NCBI GenBank assembly: GCA_028281525.1
Contig: JANQJR010000035.1
Span: 62,001-126,000 of the forward strand
DNA from: Magnetovibrio sp.
Lineage (GTDB): Bacteria > Pseudomonadota > Alphaproteobacteria > Rhodospirillales > Magnetovibrionaceae
Length of the DNA: 64,000 bases
Direction: 5' to 3'
The position numbers were made by a program, and so were the translations under genes. The notes under the pieces were generated by a model, which was not told the DNA's origin, ran no database searches, and saw only the letters and a list, made by a program, of their open reading frames with translations. Positions 39,223 through 47,952 of the stretch are shown here, piece after piece; position 1 is the stretch's first letter, and each line of letters begins with the position of its first letter.

Positions 39223-40196
39223 AGATCACCATTCTGGACGATTGGTTCGACACGCTCAGGAACTTGCCTTGTTTCACCAAGTTGGAAGGGTTGGACGTAA
39301 CCGTGTGGACGGATCATGTGCAAGAGACCGACACGTTGGCCGAACGTCTGCAGAATACGGATATTCTAGTCCTCTTTCGTGAACGCACAAAGATCACCAG
39401 CGCGCTGTTAGACCGCCTGCCAAACCTGAAAGTCATTAGCCAACGCGGCGTTTACCCCCATGTGGATGTGGAGGCGTGCACGCGAAACGGGGTGCTGCTG
39501 TGTTCCAAGCAGCCCAAGGGCGGCGCACCGAACTTCGCGGCGGCGGAATTGACCTGGGGCCTGATCATTGCGGCCATGCGCCAGATCCCTCAGCAGATGG
39601 CTTCCACCAAGCAGGGCAAGTGGCAGATCGGCGTGGGCAAGACGTTGCATGGGCGCACCCTGGGCCTCTATGGCTATGGGCGCATCGCCAAGGTCGTCTC
39701 TCACTACGCGGAAGCCTTCGGCATGAAGGTGGTGTGGTGGTCGTCCCTGGCCGGGCGCGACCGGGCGCTACAGGATGGTAAAACCGTCGCCAAAAACCGG
39801 GAGGCCTTTTTCAGCGAAAGCGATGTGGTCAGCGTTCACCTGCGCCTCAAACCCGAGACCAAAGGCATCATCACGCGCGATGACCTGATGGGGATGCGTA
39901 AGGATGCGGTGTTCGTCAACACCTCGCGCGCAGGTTTGATCGAGCCCGGCGCGTTGCTGGATGCGCTAAACGCCGGAACCCCCGGCACGGCCGCGATCGA
40001 CGTGTTCGATACCGAACCCCTGACCGATGCGGACGATCCCTTGCTGCGCCATCCCAACCTGATCTGCACCCCACACATCGGCTTCGTGACCGAGGATGAA
40101 TTCGATCATCAGTTCACCGACATCTTCGATCAGATCGTCGCGTACCTGAACGGCAGCCCCATGCATATGATCAATCCGGAGGCTTTGAATGTCTGA
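39219..40196 (+). CDS. D-isomer-specific 2-hydroxyacid dehydrogenase
   Basis: The 325-residue protein starts at 39219, overlapping the previous stop. The NAD-binding Rossmann part has LHGRTLGLYGYGRIAKVV and the substrate domain carries catalytic residues in HLRLKPETKGII (Arg region), FDTEP (Glu region) and CTPHIGF (His). It interconverts a 2-keto acid and a D-2-hydroxy acid with NAD(P)H; the substrate is unknown, but tricarboxylate-related acids are likely from context. Its last 26 bp overlap the convergent AbrB-family gene. Confidence 0.9.
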   Translation: MKITILDDWFDTLRNLPCFTKLEGLDVTVWTDHVQETDTLAERLQNTDILVLFRERTKITSALLDRLPNLKVISQRGVYPHVDVEACTRNGVLLCSKQPKGGAPNFAAAELTWGLIIAAMRQIPQQMASTKQGKWQIGVGKTLHGRTLGLYGYGRIAKVVSHYAEAFGMKVVWWSSLAGRDRALQDGKTVAKNREAFFSESDVVSVHLRLKPETKGIITRDDLMGMRKDAVFVNTSRAGLIEPGALLDALNAGTPGTAAIDVFDTEPLTDADDPLLRHPNLICTPHIGFVTEDEFDHQFTDIFDQIVAYLNGSPMHMINPEALNV

Positions 40197-41220
40197 TGGA
40201 CATCAGCTTGGATGCGATGGGCGCGCCGGTGATGACCAGGATGATCCGGGTCAGGTGATGAACGATCACATAGCCCAGATCCGCGCCGACGACGATCGAC
40301 AACACCGCCATTTCCGCCTGACCGCCGGGGGCGAAGGCCAAAAAGCCCTCCAGGGGCGCGGCCAACCCCAAATTCGTTACGATTTGGGAGAACAGGGCCG
40401 CCAACACCGCCAACAGCGCCACGTACACCACGCCGGACAGGACGAACTTGCGGATTTCTTGGGCCGTGATGCCAACGTAGTTGACGCCGATGCCCATGCC
40501 GATGAAGAACTGCGCCGCCAAGATGGCTTCGGCGGGGGGGCGGTGTTCGATCCACCCCGCCAGCGACATCCCCGCCGCAACGATCATCGGGCCCAATATG
40601 GATGCGCCGAACAGGCCGATCCGTTCCCCGCCTTTCCAACCGGCGATGGCGGCCAACGCCATCAGACCCATTTCGCCCAACGGCAAATCGATGGCTGGAC
40701 GGCCAATGGGGTGATCCAGGGTCGCGCCGAAAAAGTTGGTGATGATCAGAGGCGCCAAGGTGACGATGAACAAGACCCGCGTGGCGTGGATCAGGGACAG
40801 GGCGCGCACATCCCCGCCGGCCTCCTGGCCGAAAATGACCATGTCCTGCAGACCGCCCGGCATGGCGGCGTAGTACGCCGTCGGTCTATCAAGCCCTGCG
40901 ATACGATGGAAGTACGGCACCCCCACGACGCCGATCACCAGGATGTAAAGCGGGATGAACGCCACCGACATGGCCATGGACGGCAACTGATCGACCAACG
41001 CCGGCGTCACCGAGGCGCCCACCGCCACGCCCAAAATGGTCCGCATGCCCTTGGAAACCTGCCCCATGCCTTTGAGAGGTTGACCCAAGAGCGCCGCCAT
41101 CAAGCACGCCGCCATCGGTCCGAACAGGAACGGCAGCGGAAATTCGATGGCCCAAAACAGCCAAGTGCCCAGGGCCGCGAAGGCCAGGGTTCGAACTCTG
41201 TGGCTCATATCCAAGGGCAT
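40171..41220 (-). CDS. AbrB-family membrane protein
   Basis: A 349-residue protein with about ten transmembrane helices and two homologous halves, each with the AbrB-duplication signature (FPLPFLFGPMAACLMAALLG; later LFGASILGPMIVAAGMSLAG). AYYAAMPGGLQDMVIFGQEAGG is also typical. The family (historically called 'ammonia monooxygenase' by error) consists of putative transporters or regulators. It is divergent from tcuA and tail-overlaps the dehydrogenase gene. It could export or import an intermediate of the tricarboxylate pathway. Confidence 0.85.
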   Translation of the reverse strand: MPLDMSHRVRTLAFAALGTWLFWAIEFPLPFLFGPMAACLMAALLGQPLKGMGQVSKGMRTILGVAVGASVTPALVDQLPSMAMSVAFIPLYILVIGVVGVPYFHRIAGLDRPTAYYAAMPGGLQDMVIFGQEAGGDVRALSLIHATRVLFIVTLAPLIITNFFGATLDHPIGRPAIDLPLGEMGLMALAAIAGWKGGERIGLFGASILGPMIVAAGMSLAGWIEHRPPAEAILAAQFFIGMGIGVNYVGITAQEIRKFVLSGVVYVALLAVLAALFSQIVTNLGLAAPLEGFLAFAPGGQAEMAVLSIVVGADLGYVIVHHLTRIILVITGAPIASKLMSIRHSKPPD

Positions 41221-41294
41221 GGTGTGGGAAGGTCCCAGCAGTTGGTGCAGATCGACAAAGAAACATGTGAATTTATCCTAAATCGAAAAGCTAT

Positions 41295-41309
41295 CGTGAA
41301 CCTTTCACG
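41295..41309 (+). promoter_or_regulatory. Perfect dyad upstream of tcuA, candidate operator
   Basis: CGTGAA-CCT-TTCACG is a perfect 15-nt dyad 22 bp before the tcuA start and in the 111-bp divergent space with the AbrB-family gene. Its size and place suit an operator, though the regulator is unknown. Confidence 0.4.
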
Positions 41310-41331
41310 GTTCCATCAGGACTAAGGCGGT

Positions 41332-42735
41332 ATGACGAGCATTGAAACTCTATCCACCGTGAACTGGGACGTCGCCGTCGTCGGCGGCGGCAACGCAGCC
41401 CTGTGCGCGGCGATGACCGCCGCCGAAGCCGGTGCGCGGGTCGTCATCTTGGAGGGTGCTCCCAAGCCATATCGCGGCGGCAACAGCCGCCACACCCGCA
41501 ATTTCCGCTGTATGCATAAAGATCCGCTCGGTCCCCTGACGGACAGTTATGGCGAAGACGAATACTTCGACGACTTGATGCTGGTGACCAAAGGCAAGAC
41601 AGATGAGAACTTGGCCCGCCTTGCGATCCGCACGTCGGAAGCGTGCCTGCCGTGGATGGAGCGGCATGGTGTGAGATTCCAGGCTTCCCTGTCCGGAACG
41701 CTGAGCCTGTCGCGCACCAACGCGTTTTTCCTAGGTGGCGGCAAGGCGCTGGTGAATGCGTATTACAACACCGCCGAAGACTTAGGAATATCTGTGGTCT
41801 ACAAAGCCCAGGTCAAGCATGTGGGCGTCAATGGCGGCACGTTCGAAAGCTTGGAGGTCGAAGTGGCGGGGCATCCCTGTACGGTCCAGGCCAAGGCGGT
41901 GGTCCTGGCGTCCGGCGGTTTTCAGTCCAATGTCGATTGGCTGGCGGATGCCTGGGGACCGGCGGCGCGCAACTTCCTGATCCGTGGCACGCCTTATAAC
42001 AAAGGCGTGGTTCTGAAGGACATGCAAGACCAGGGCGCGAAAACGGTCGGCGATCCGACGCAATGCCACGCCGTGGCCATCGATGGCCGCGCGCCGAAGT
42101 TCGACGGCGGCATCGTCACGCGCCTGGATTGCGTTCCGTTTTCCATCGTCGTCAACAACGCCGCCGAACGCTTCTACGATGAAGGCGAGGACGTCTGGCC
42201 CAAGCGCTATGCCATCTGGGGACGCCTGGTCGCGAACCAACCGGAACAAGTGGCTTACGCCATCATCGATGCCAAAAGCCTGGAGCTGTTCATGCCGTCG
42301 GTCTTCCCGCCGGTGAAAGCCGACACCATCGAAGAGCTGGCGGAAAATCTGGGACTGCCCCCGGGCCGTTTGCGCGAAACCGTAGACGCGTTCAATACGT
42401 CCTGCCGCGATGGCGCGTTTTTTCCCACCGAACTGGACGGCTTGGCGACGGAGGGCATCACACCCGCCAAGACCAACTGGGCGCGTCCCATCAGCGAGCC
42501 ACCGTTTTACGGCTACAGCCTGCGTACCGGGGTGACCTTCACCTATCTAGGGCTCAAGGTCGATGAGACCGCACGGGTGACGGGCCCCGAAGGTCGTTAC
42601 GAAAACATCTGGGCCGCAGGCGAAATCATGGCTGGATCGATCCTCGGCCAAGGTTACCTGGCCGGGTTCGGCATGACCATCGGCACCGTGTTCGGCCGCA
42701 TCTCGGGTGAGGAGGCCGCACGCCATGCCGTATGA
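41332..42735 (+). CDS. tcuA: FAD-dependent tricarballylate dehydrogenase TcuA
   Basis: The 467-residue flavoprotein has the FAD-binding motif VAVVGGGNAALCAAMTAAEAGARVVILE at the N-terminus, then PKPYRGGNSRHTRNFRCMH, typical of TcuA/CobZ. The C-terminus has IWAAGEIMAGSILGQGYLAGFGM, the second FAD-contacting region. It oxidises tricarballylate to cis-aconitate and passes electrons to TcuB. TcuB overlaps the end of the gene. The AAGGCGG before the ATG is a weak ribosome binding site. Confidence 0.92.
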   Translation: MTSIETLSTVNWDVAVVGGGNAALCAAMTAAEAGARVVILEGAPKPYRGGNSRHTRNFRCMHKDPLGPLTDSYGEDEYFDDLMLVTKGKTDENLARLAIRTSEACLPWMERHGVRFQASLSGTLSLSRTNAFFLGGGKALVNAYYNTAEDLGISVVYKAQVKHVGVNGGTFESLEVEVAGHPCTVQAKAVVLASGGFQSNVDWLADAWGPAARNFLIRGTPYNKGVVLKDMQDQGAKTVGDPTQCHAVAIDGRAPKFDGGIVTRLDCVPFSIVVNNAAERFYDEGEDVWPKRYAIWGRLVANQPEQVAYAIIDAKSLELFMPSVFPPVKADTIEELAENLGLPPGRLRETVDAFNTSCRDGAFFPTELDGLATEGITPAKTNWARPISEPPFYGYSLRTGVTFTYLGLKVDETARVTGPEGRYENIWAAGEIMAGSILGQGYLAGFGMTIGTVFGRISGEEAARHAV

Positions 42736-43786
42736 TGCCACCCAAGAAGCCCGCCGCCAGATCGAAATCTGCAATGCCTGCCGGTATTGCGAAGGATACT
42801 GCTCTGTCTTTCCCGCGATCACGCGAAAGCGGGTATTCACGGATGGCGACATCACCCAGTTGGCCAACCTGTGCCACAATTGCCGGGGATGCTATTACGC
42901 CTGCCAGTATATCGAGCCGCATGAGTTCGATTTGAATATCCCCGCCGTGTTGGCCGAAGTCCGCACCTTGAGTTGGGAGAAGTTCGTCTGGCCCGGCGTG
43001 TTTGCGCGCCTGTTTCAACGCAACGGCACCATCGTGATGTTGATGATGGTGGTCGCCTTCGGGGCCTTGTTCGCCATGCGCGCTTCTGATGACAGCGGCC
43101 GGTTCTATGACGTCATGTCCCACAACGTGATGGTGGCGATTTTCGCGCCGTTGTTTGTCCTGCCCCTGATGACTGTCTTCATTGGTCTACGCCAATACTG
43201 GCAGCACATCGAAGGTGCGCCGGTTCGTATGTCTCATATGTTACGCGCCGCTGGCATGGCGGCGCATATGAAGGACCTGTCCGGTGGACAGGGTCAGGGC
43301 TGCAACTTCGAAATCGGCGATCGCTATTCCAACGCGCGAAAATGGGCGCACCACGCCGTCATGTATGGCTTCTTTCTGTGCTTCGCGGCCACGGCGGTGG
43401 CGACCTTGATGCACTACGTCCTGGATATGCCCGCGCCCTATGGTTGGACCAGCTTGCCCAAGCTCCTGGGCGTTCCGGGCGGTGTCTTGCTGACGACAGG
43501 TGCTGCGGCGATGGCGTTCCTGAAGACCCGGGCGGAACGCAACCTGGGCGCGCACAATACCTGGGGTGGTGAAATGGCGTTCATCTTGCTGTTGCTGATC
43601 GTCGCTGCCACAGGACTGGTGCTCGCCGTAGCCGCCGGCACCGCGTGGGTGCCGGTTCTCCTGGCGTTGCACTTGGGCGCCGTCCTGACGTTTTTTGTGT
43701 TGTCGCCCTATACCAAGATGGTACACGGCTTCTTCCGCCTCGCGGCCTTGGTTCGAGATGCGCAGACTAAGGATCACAAGGAGTAA
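42725..43786 (+). CDS. tcuB: TcuB: citrate/tricarballylate utilisation iron-sulfur/heme membrane protein
   Basis: From ATG 42725 (GAGGAGG upstream, inside tcuA) the protein has 353 residues. Two ferredoxin-like cysteine clusters lead (CNACRYCEGYCSVFP, CHNCRGCYYACQYIEPHEF), followed by about six transmembrane helices with histidines suited to b-heme. TcuB reoxidises the TcuA flavin and sends electrons to the quinone pool. It overlaps tcuA by 11 bp and is followed by the start of a truncated gene. Confidence 0.92.
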   Translation: MPYDATQEARRQIEICNACRYCEGYCSVFPAITRKRVFTDGDITQLANLCHNCRGCYYACQYIEPHEFDLNIPAVLAEVRTLSWEKFVWPGVFARLFQRNGTIVMLMMVVAFGALFAMRASDDSGRFYDVMSHNVMVAIFAPLFVLPLMTVFIGLRQYWQHIEGAPVRMSHMLRAAGMAAHMKDLSGGQGQGCNFEIGDRYSNARKWAHHAVMYGFFLCFAATAVATLMHYVLDMPAPYGWTSLPKLLGVPGGVLLTTGAAAMAFLKTRAERNLGAHNTWGGEMAFILLLLIVAATGLVLAVAAGTAWVPVLLALHLGAVLTFFVLSPYTKMVHGFFRLAALVRDAQTKDHKE

Positions 43787-43791
43787 CGACC

Positions 43792-43827
43792 ATGGAGGAC
43801 ACCAAGTTCGCCAAAGCCCGACTTTAG
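43792..43827 (+). pseudogene. Truncated start of a lost operon gene
   Basis: ATG 43792 has an excellent AAGGAG site and follows tcuB after 5 bp, yet the frame ends after 11 codons (MEDTKFAKARL) at TAG TAG. Immediately beyond, composition changes and acnB begins. I read it as the 5' remnant of the next tcu-operon gene, cut when the acnB segment arrived. Its original product cannot be identified from 11 residues; a genuine tiny peptide is the alternative. Confidence 0.45.
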
Positions 43828-43914
43828 TAGTTGCGGGCACCGCACCTTGGTGATGTTATGATTGACTACCATATACCCCTAAGCCCCCGATGTTTCAGTA
43901 TGGTTGGAGACACC

Positions 43915-46680
43915 ATGAGCCTCTATAAGGACTACTTAACGGAAATAGAAGACCGCAAAGGCCAGGACCTGCATCCCAAGCCCATTGACGACAGTGCCCT
44001 TCTCTCCGAGATCATTTCCCACATCCAAGATCCCGGCCACGAGCACCGTGAAGCCTCCCTTAAGTTTTTCATCTACAACACGCTTCCAGGCACCACCAGT
44101 GCGGCAGGCGTCAAGGCGCAGTTCCTCAAGGCCATTATCCTGGGCGAAGAAAGCGTTCAGGAAATCACCTCGGAATTTGCCTTTGAGCTTCTGTCCCACA
44201 TGAAAGGCGGACCATCTGTTCAAGTGCTGCTCGACCTCGCACTTGGAGATGATGCGGCAATTGCGACATCAGCCGCCGAAGTCCTGAAAGCCCAGGTTTT
44301 CCTTTATGATGCCGATACGGACCGGCTGGCCGAAGCCCTCAAGGCGGGCAATGCCGTTGCCAGGGATATCCTTGAAAGTTATGCCGAGGCTGAGTTTTAC
44401 ACCAAACTTCCGGATATCGAGGAAGAGTTCAAGGTTGTCACCTATGTTGCCGCTGAAGGCGATATTTCTACCGACCTGATGTCACCGGGCGCCGAAGCAC
44501 ACTCCCGCGCTGACCGTGAACTGCATGGCAAATGCTTTATCAGCGATAAAGCCCAGAAGGAAATCGAGGCGCTCAAGATCCAGCACCCTGGCAAGCGCAT
44601 CATGCTGATCGCCGAAAAAGGCACCATGGGTGTCGGCTCTTCGCGGATGTCCGGAGTTAACAACTGCGCGCTTTGGACTGGCCAACAGGCCAGCCCTTAC
44701 ATTCCGTTCGTGAACATCGCACCGATTGTGGCCGGGACCAACGGCATTTCTCCGATATTCTTGACCACAGTAGGTGTGACGGGCGGCATCGGTATTGACC
44801 TTAAGAACTGGGTTAAGAAAGTCGATCATGATGGCAATGTCATCGTCAACAATGATGGCAATCCGGTTCTGGAGGAGAAGTACTCCGTCGCGACTGGCAC
44901 AGTGATGACGATCAATACCAAAACCAAAAAACTCTGCAGTGAAGATGGCACTGAAGAATTTTCTGACCTCCGTGATTCCTTCTCGCCGCAGAAAGTCGAA
45001 TTCATGAAAGCCGGGGGGTCTTATGCCATCGACTTTGGCAAGAAGCTGCAGACGTTTGCGGCTGAAACCCTTGGCGTGGAACCGAAGCAGGTCTTCGCTC
45101 CCCCCAAGATTGTTTCCAATCCGGGCCTAGGCCTCACGGCTGTGGAGAAAATCTTCAACAATAATGCCGTTGGCCTTCCTGAAGGAACCGTTCTGCACGC
45201 GGGCTCTGATGCCCGGGTGAAAGTCAACATCGTGGGCTCCCAGGATACGACCGGTCCGATGACGGTGCAGGAACTGGAGGCCATGGCCGCAACCACCATT
45301 TCTCCGATTTTGGACGGGGCTTATCAGTCCGGCTGTCACACGGCTTCTGTCTGGGACAAGAAAGCTCAAGCCAATACGCCCAAGCTGATGGCCTTTATGA
45401 ACAAGTTCGGTTTGGTGACCGGCCGTGATCCCAAAGGCGTCTACCATTCCATGACGGACGTGATCCACAAGGTGTTGAACGATATCACCATTGATGACCG
45501 GGCAATCGTCATCGGCGGTGATTCCCACACGCGCATGTCAAAGGGTGTGGCTTTCGGGGCGGACTCCGGAACTGTCGCGCTCGCCCTTGCAACCGGTCAG
45601 GCAACCATCCCCGTACCTGAGTCCGTCAAGGTGACCTTTAAGGGCAAGATGGGGGATCACATGGACTTCCGCGATGTCGTCCACGCCACCCAGGCCCAGA
45701 TGCTCGCCCAGTTCAACGGCGAAAACGTCTTCCAGGGGCGTATCATCGAAGTCCATATTGGAACGCTTCTGGCGGACCAGGCCTTCACCTTTACCGACTG
45801 GACAGCCGAGATGAAAGCCAAGGCGTCCATCTGTATTTCCAACGATGAAACCCTCATTCAATCCCTGGAAATCGCCAAGGCCCGCATCCAGGTCATGATC
45901 GACAAGGGCATGGAAATCGATTCCGGCATGCTGCAAGGCCTTATCGACAAGGTCGATGCGCGCATTGCCGGGATAAAGTCCGGAGAGCAACCGGCCCTGA
46001 CACCCGATGCCGACGCCAAATACTTTGCGGAAGTGGTGGTCGATCTGGATCAGATCAATGAACCCATGATTGCTGACCCGGACGTGGAGAATATCGATAT
46101 TTCCAAGCGTTACACCCACGATACCATCCGTCCGATTTCCTATTACGGTGCGGAGAAAAAGGTCGATCTGGGCTTTGTTGGGTCCTGCATGGTTCACAAG
46201 GGCGATATGAAGATCATCGCCCAGATGTTCCGCAACATTGAAAAATCCCAAGGCAAGGTGGAATTCAAGGCCCCGCTTGTGGTGGCCCCGCCGACCTATA
46301 ATATCGTTGATGAGCTGAAGGAAGAGGGCGACTGGGATATCCTAAAGAAATATGCCGGTTTTGAGTTCGATGACGACGCTCCGAAAACAGTAGCGCGCAC
46401 CGAGTATGAGAACATCCTCTACCTGGAACGCCCGGGCTGTAACCTCTGTATGGGCAACCAGGAAAAGGCGACCAAGGGTGATACCGTCATGGCCACCTCC
46501 ACACGTCTCTTCCAGGGGCGCGTTGTGGGTGACTCGGATGAGAAGAAAGGAGAATCCCTGCTGTCTTCCACCCCGGTTGTGGTCCTGTCCACCATTCTAG
46601 GCCGCACCCCCAGTATTGATGAGTACAAGTCCGCTGTGGAGGGTATCGAACTTACCAAGTTCGCACCGCCTTCATCCTGA
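43915..46680 (+). CDS. acnB: Aconitate hydratase B (bifunctional aconitase / 2-methylisocitrate dehydratase)
   Basis: The ATG at 43915 has GGAG 6 bases upstream and gives 921 residues, near the family length. Order is an N-terminal HEAT-like domain (about 1-160), a swivel domain (about 170-380, with GTMGVGSSRMSGVNNCALW) and the catalytic domains with the three cluster cysteines: GCHTASVWDKK, and the pair in RPGCNLCMGNQEKA. It interconverts citrate, cis-aconitate and isocitrate, so it would consume the cis-aconitate made by TcuAB. Third-position A/T is more frequent than in neighbouring genes. With the truncated gene before it and an IS6 remnant after it, horizontal arrival is likely. Confidence 0.95.
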   Translation: MSLYKDYLTEIEDRKGQDLHPKPIDDSALLSEIISHIQDPGHEHREASLKFFIYNTLPGTTSAAGVKAQFLKAIILGEESVQEITSEFAFELLSHMKGGPSVQVLLDLALGDDAAIATSAAEVLKAQVFLYDADTDRLAEALKAGNAVARDILESYAEAEFYTKLPDIEEEFKVVTYVAAEGDISTDLMSPGAEAHSRADRELHGKCFISDKAQKEIEALKIQHPGKRIMLIAEKGTMGVGSSRMSGVNNCALWTGQQASPYIPFVNIAPIVAGTNGISPIFLTTVGVTGGIGIDLKNWVKKVDHDGNVIVNNDGNPVLEEKYSVATGTVMTINTKTKKLCSEDGTEEFSDLRDSFSPQKVEFMKAGGSYAIDFGKKLQTFAAETLGVEPKQVFAPPKIVSNPGLGLTAVEKIFNNNAVGLPEGTVLHAGSDARVKVNIVGSQDTTGPMTVQELEAMAATTISPILDGAYQSGCHTASVWDKKAQANTPKLMAFMNKFGLVTGRDPKGVYHSMTDVIHKVLNDITIDDRAIVIGGDSHTRMSKGVAFGADSGTVALALATGQATIPVPESVKVTFKGKMGDHMDFRDVVHATQAQMLAQFNGENVFQGRIIEVHIGTLLADQAFTFTDWTAEMKAKASICISNDETLIQSLEIAKARIQVMIDKGMEIDSGMLQGLIDKVDARIAGIKSGEQPALTPDADAKYFAEVVVDLDQINEPMIADPDVENIDISKRYTHDTIRPISYYGAEKKVDLGFVGSCMVHKGDMKIIAQMFRNIEKSQGKVEFKAPLVVAPPTYNIVDELKEEGDWDILKKYAGFEFDDDAPKTVARTEYENILYLERPGCNLCMGNQEKATKGDTVMATSTRLFQGRVVGDSDEKKGESLLSSTPVVVLSTILGRTPSIDEYKSAVEGIELTKFAPPSS

Positions 46681-46719
46681 CGTGTGATACCGGATCTGAA
46701 GGCATGATCGGATTGAACT

Positions 46720-46747
46720 GGCTTGAGCCCGTAAGCGGGCTTTAGCC
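46720..46747 (+). terminator. Imperfect palindrome after acnB
   Basis: GGCTtgAGCCCG-taag-CGGGCTttAGCC forms a 28-nt imperfect hairpin, 40 bp past acnB and just before the transposase remnant. It may be the acnB terminator (a short T run lies inside the right arm only) or part of the element's end. Confidence 0.4.
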
Positions 46748-46754
46748 TCTGGGC

Positions 46755-47085
46755 ATGGTAAAACCTAATCCCTTTCGGTATTTCAAAACCGTGCCCGAGA
46801 TCATCCGTTTGGCAGTGATGCTTTATGTCCGGTTTCCGCTTTCGCTGCGTCATGTCGAAGCCTTTCTGCATGAACGCAGCGTCGACGTCAGCCATGAAAC
46901 CGTACGATGCTGGTGGAACAAGTCCGGTCCCATGTTCGGCTGCGGAGGTCCGGCGAAAGCGCGTCTCTCGGCAGAAATACCCCAATTGGAAATGGTATGT
47001 GGATGAGGCCATCGTGACGGACCGGCCCGCCTCTTACATGTGTGACCTACAGTGCCTAATATATAACGCAAACGTCCAGCCGTGA
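46755..47085 (+). pseudogene. Decayed IS6-family transposase fragment
   Basis: The frame from ATG 46755 reads like the IS6/IS26-type N-terminus: FRYFKTVPEIIRLAVMLYVR, PLSLRHVEAFLHERSVDVSHETVRCWW and GPMF. An extra G at about 46938-46939 shifts the frame; the continuation AAEVRRKR...SRQKYPNWKWYVDEA is in the next frame. Right after the first catalytic-region motif (WYVDEA) it jumps to IVTDRPASY, which resembles the later 'VTDKLRSY' region, so an internal segment is deleted. It cannot encode an active enzyme. No clear terminal inverted repeats were seen. Confidence 0.8.
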
Positions 47086-47088
47086 ACA

Positions 47089-47952
47089 TCACACCATGTT
47101 CGGCAACACAAGCCTTTGCATCCAGTTGCGCGGTTCCGTCCGGCGCACATCATCGACCATAAGATCCGCCTCAACGCCAAGCTGCCAAGCCAGGGCCTTG
47201 TCCGCAGGGTTTTTGTGCAGTTGCTCGAACCGATGGACCAAAGACTGCGCTTCGGTTTCGTCCTGAAAAAAGCCTTCCTTGATCAAAGCCGCGCGGCGGC
47301 AATGGATCAAGCGCGCCATTTCATACAGGTCATATTCAGGGTGGTACTGCAGTCCCCAAAACGCGCCTTTTTCATGATAGACACTTAAGGCCTGGACACG
47401 TGTAAATGCGTTCGCGGCCAAGACTTCCGCCTCTGGTGGCAGATGGGTCACTTCATCGAAATGGCTGACGTATCCGTCGAATGCAGTCGGCTTGTCCACA
47501 TATATGGGGTGCGCGCGCCCTGAGGCGGATAAGGTGATCTTGCGCCCGATGCCCATTTCCCGTCCGCCTGGATTGGCGGCCACGGTGCCACCTGCGGCGA
47601 CGGCGGCGATTTGTATCCCCCAACACGTTCCGTATTGGGGAACGCCTGCCCGATAGGCTTCCCGCGCCAGCTCGATATGGCGTTTCACCCGCGCATCGGT
47701 TTCATCATGAATGGTCAAGGAACAGCCTGTCCAGGCGACGCCGTCGAAATCGGACACGGCCATACCCGCTTCAAGAGCGCCATCGCCATCGGACGGATAG
47801 AGCACCTTGAACCGGGCATCGGGGCAGATGGTCCGCAGCATCGAAACATATAGATCGCCCGCCGTGGTCATGCCGCATCCGGAGAGGTTTTCCCGGTCGT
47901 CTTTCGGATAACCGTCAACGATAAGAATGTTTGGCGCGCGCACCGGCATCAT
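47089..47952 (-). CDS. Class I glutamine amidotransferase-like hydrolase
   Basis: A 287-residue protein with the class I GATase fold: ILIVDGYPKD start, nucleophile C110 in YGTCWGIQIAA and the H204/E206 pair in LQYHPEYD. No synthase domain is attached, so it is a free-standing amidase resembling the GATases that cleave gamma-glutamyl compounds (PuuD-like in role) or GuaA-type GATases. In this neighbourhood, hydrolysis of a gamma-glutamylated intermediate made by the GS-like ligase at 56887 is the reasonable inference. It is divergent from the ABC transporter operon. The adjacent 3' region borders the IS remnant. Confidence 0.85.
   Translation of the reverse strand: MMPVRAPNILIVDGYPKDDRENLSGCGMTTAGDLYVSMLRTICPDARFKVLYPSDGDGALEAGMAVSDFDGVAWTGCSLTIHDETDARVKRHIELAREAYRAGVPQYGTCWGIQIAAVAAGGTVAANPGGREMGIGRKITLSASGRAHPIYVDKPTAFDGYVSHFDEVTHLPPEAEVLAANAFTRVQALSVYHEKGAFWGLQYHPEYDLYEMARLIHCRRAALIKEGFFQDETEAQSLVHRFEQLHKNPADKALAWQLGVEADLMVDDVRRTEPRNWMQRLVLPNMV

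Noticed and set aside
40189..41325. A 378-codon plus-strand frame opposite the AbrB-family gene
   Set aside because: It is Arg/Gln/His-rich with no recognisable domain; the minus-strand membrane protein is clearly the gene.
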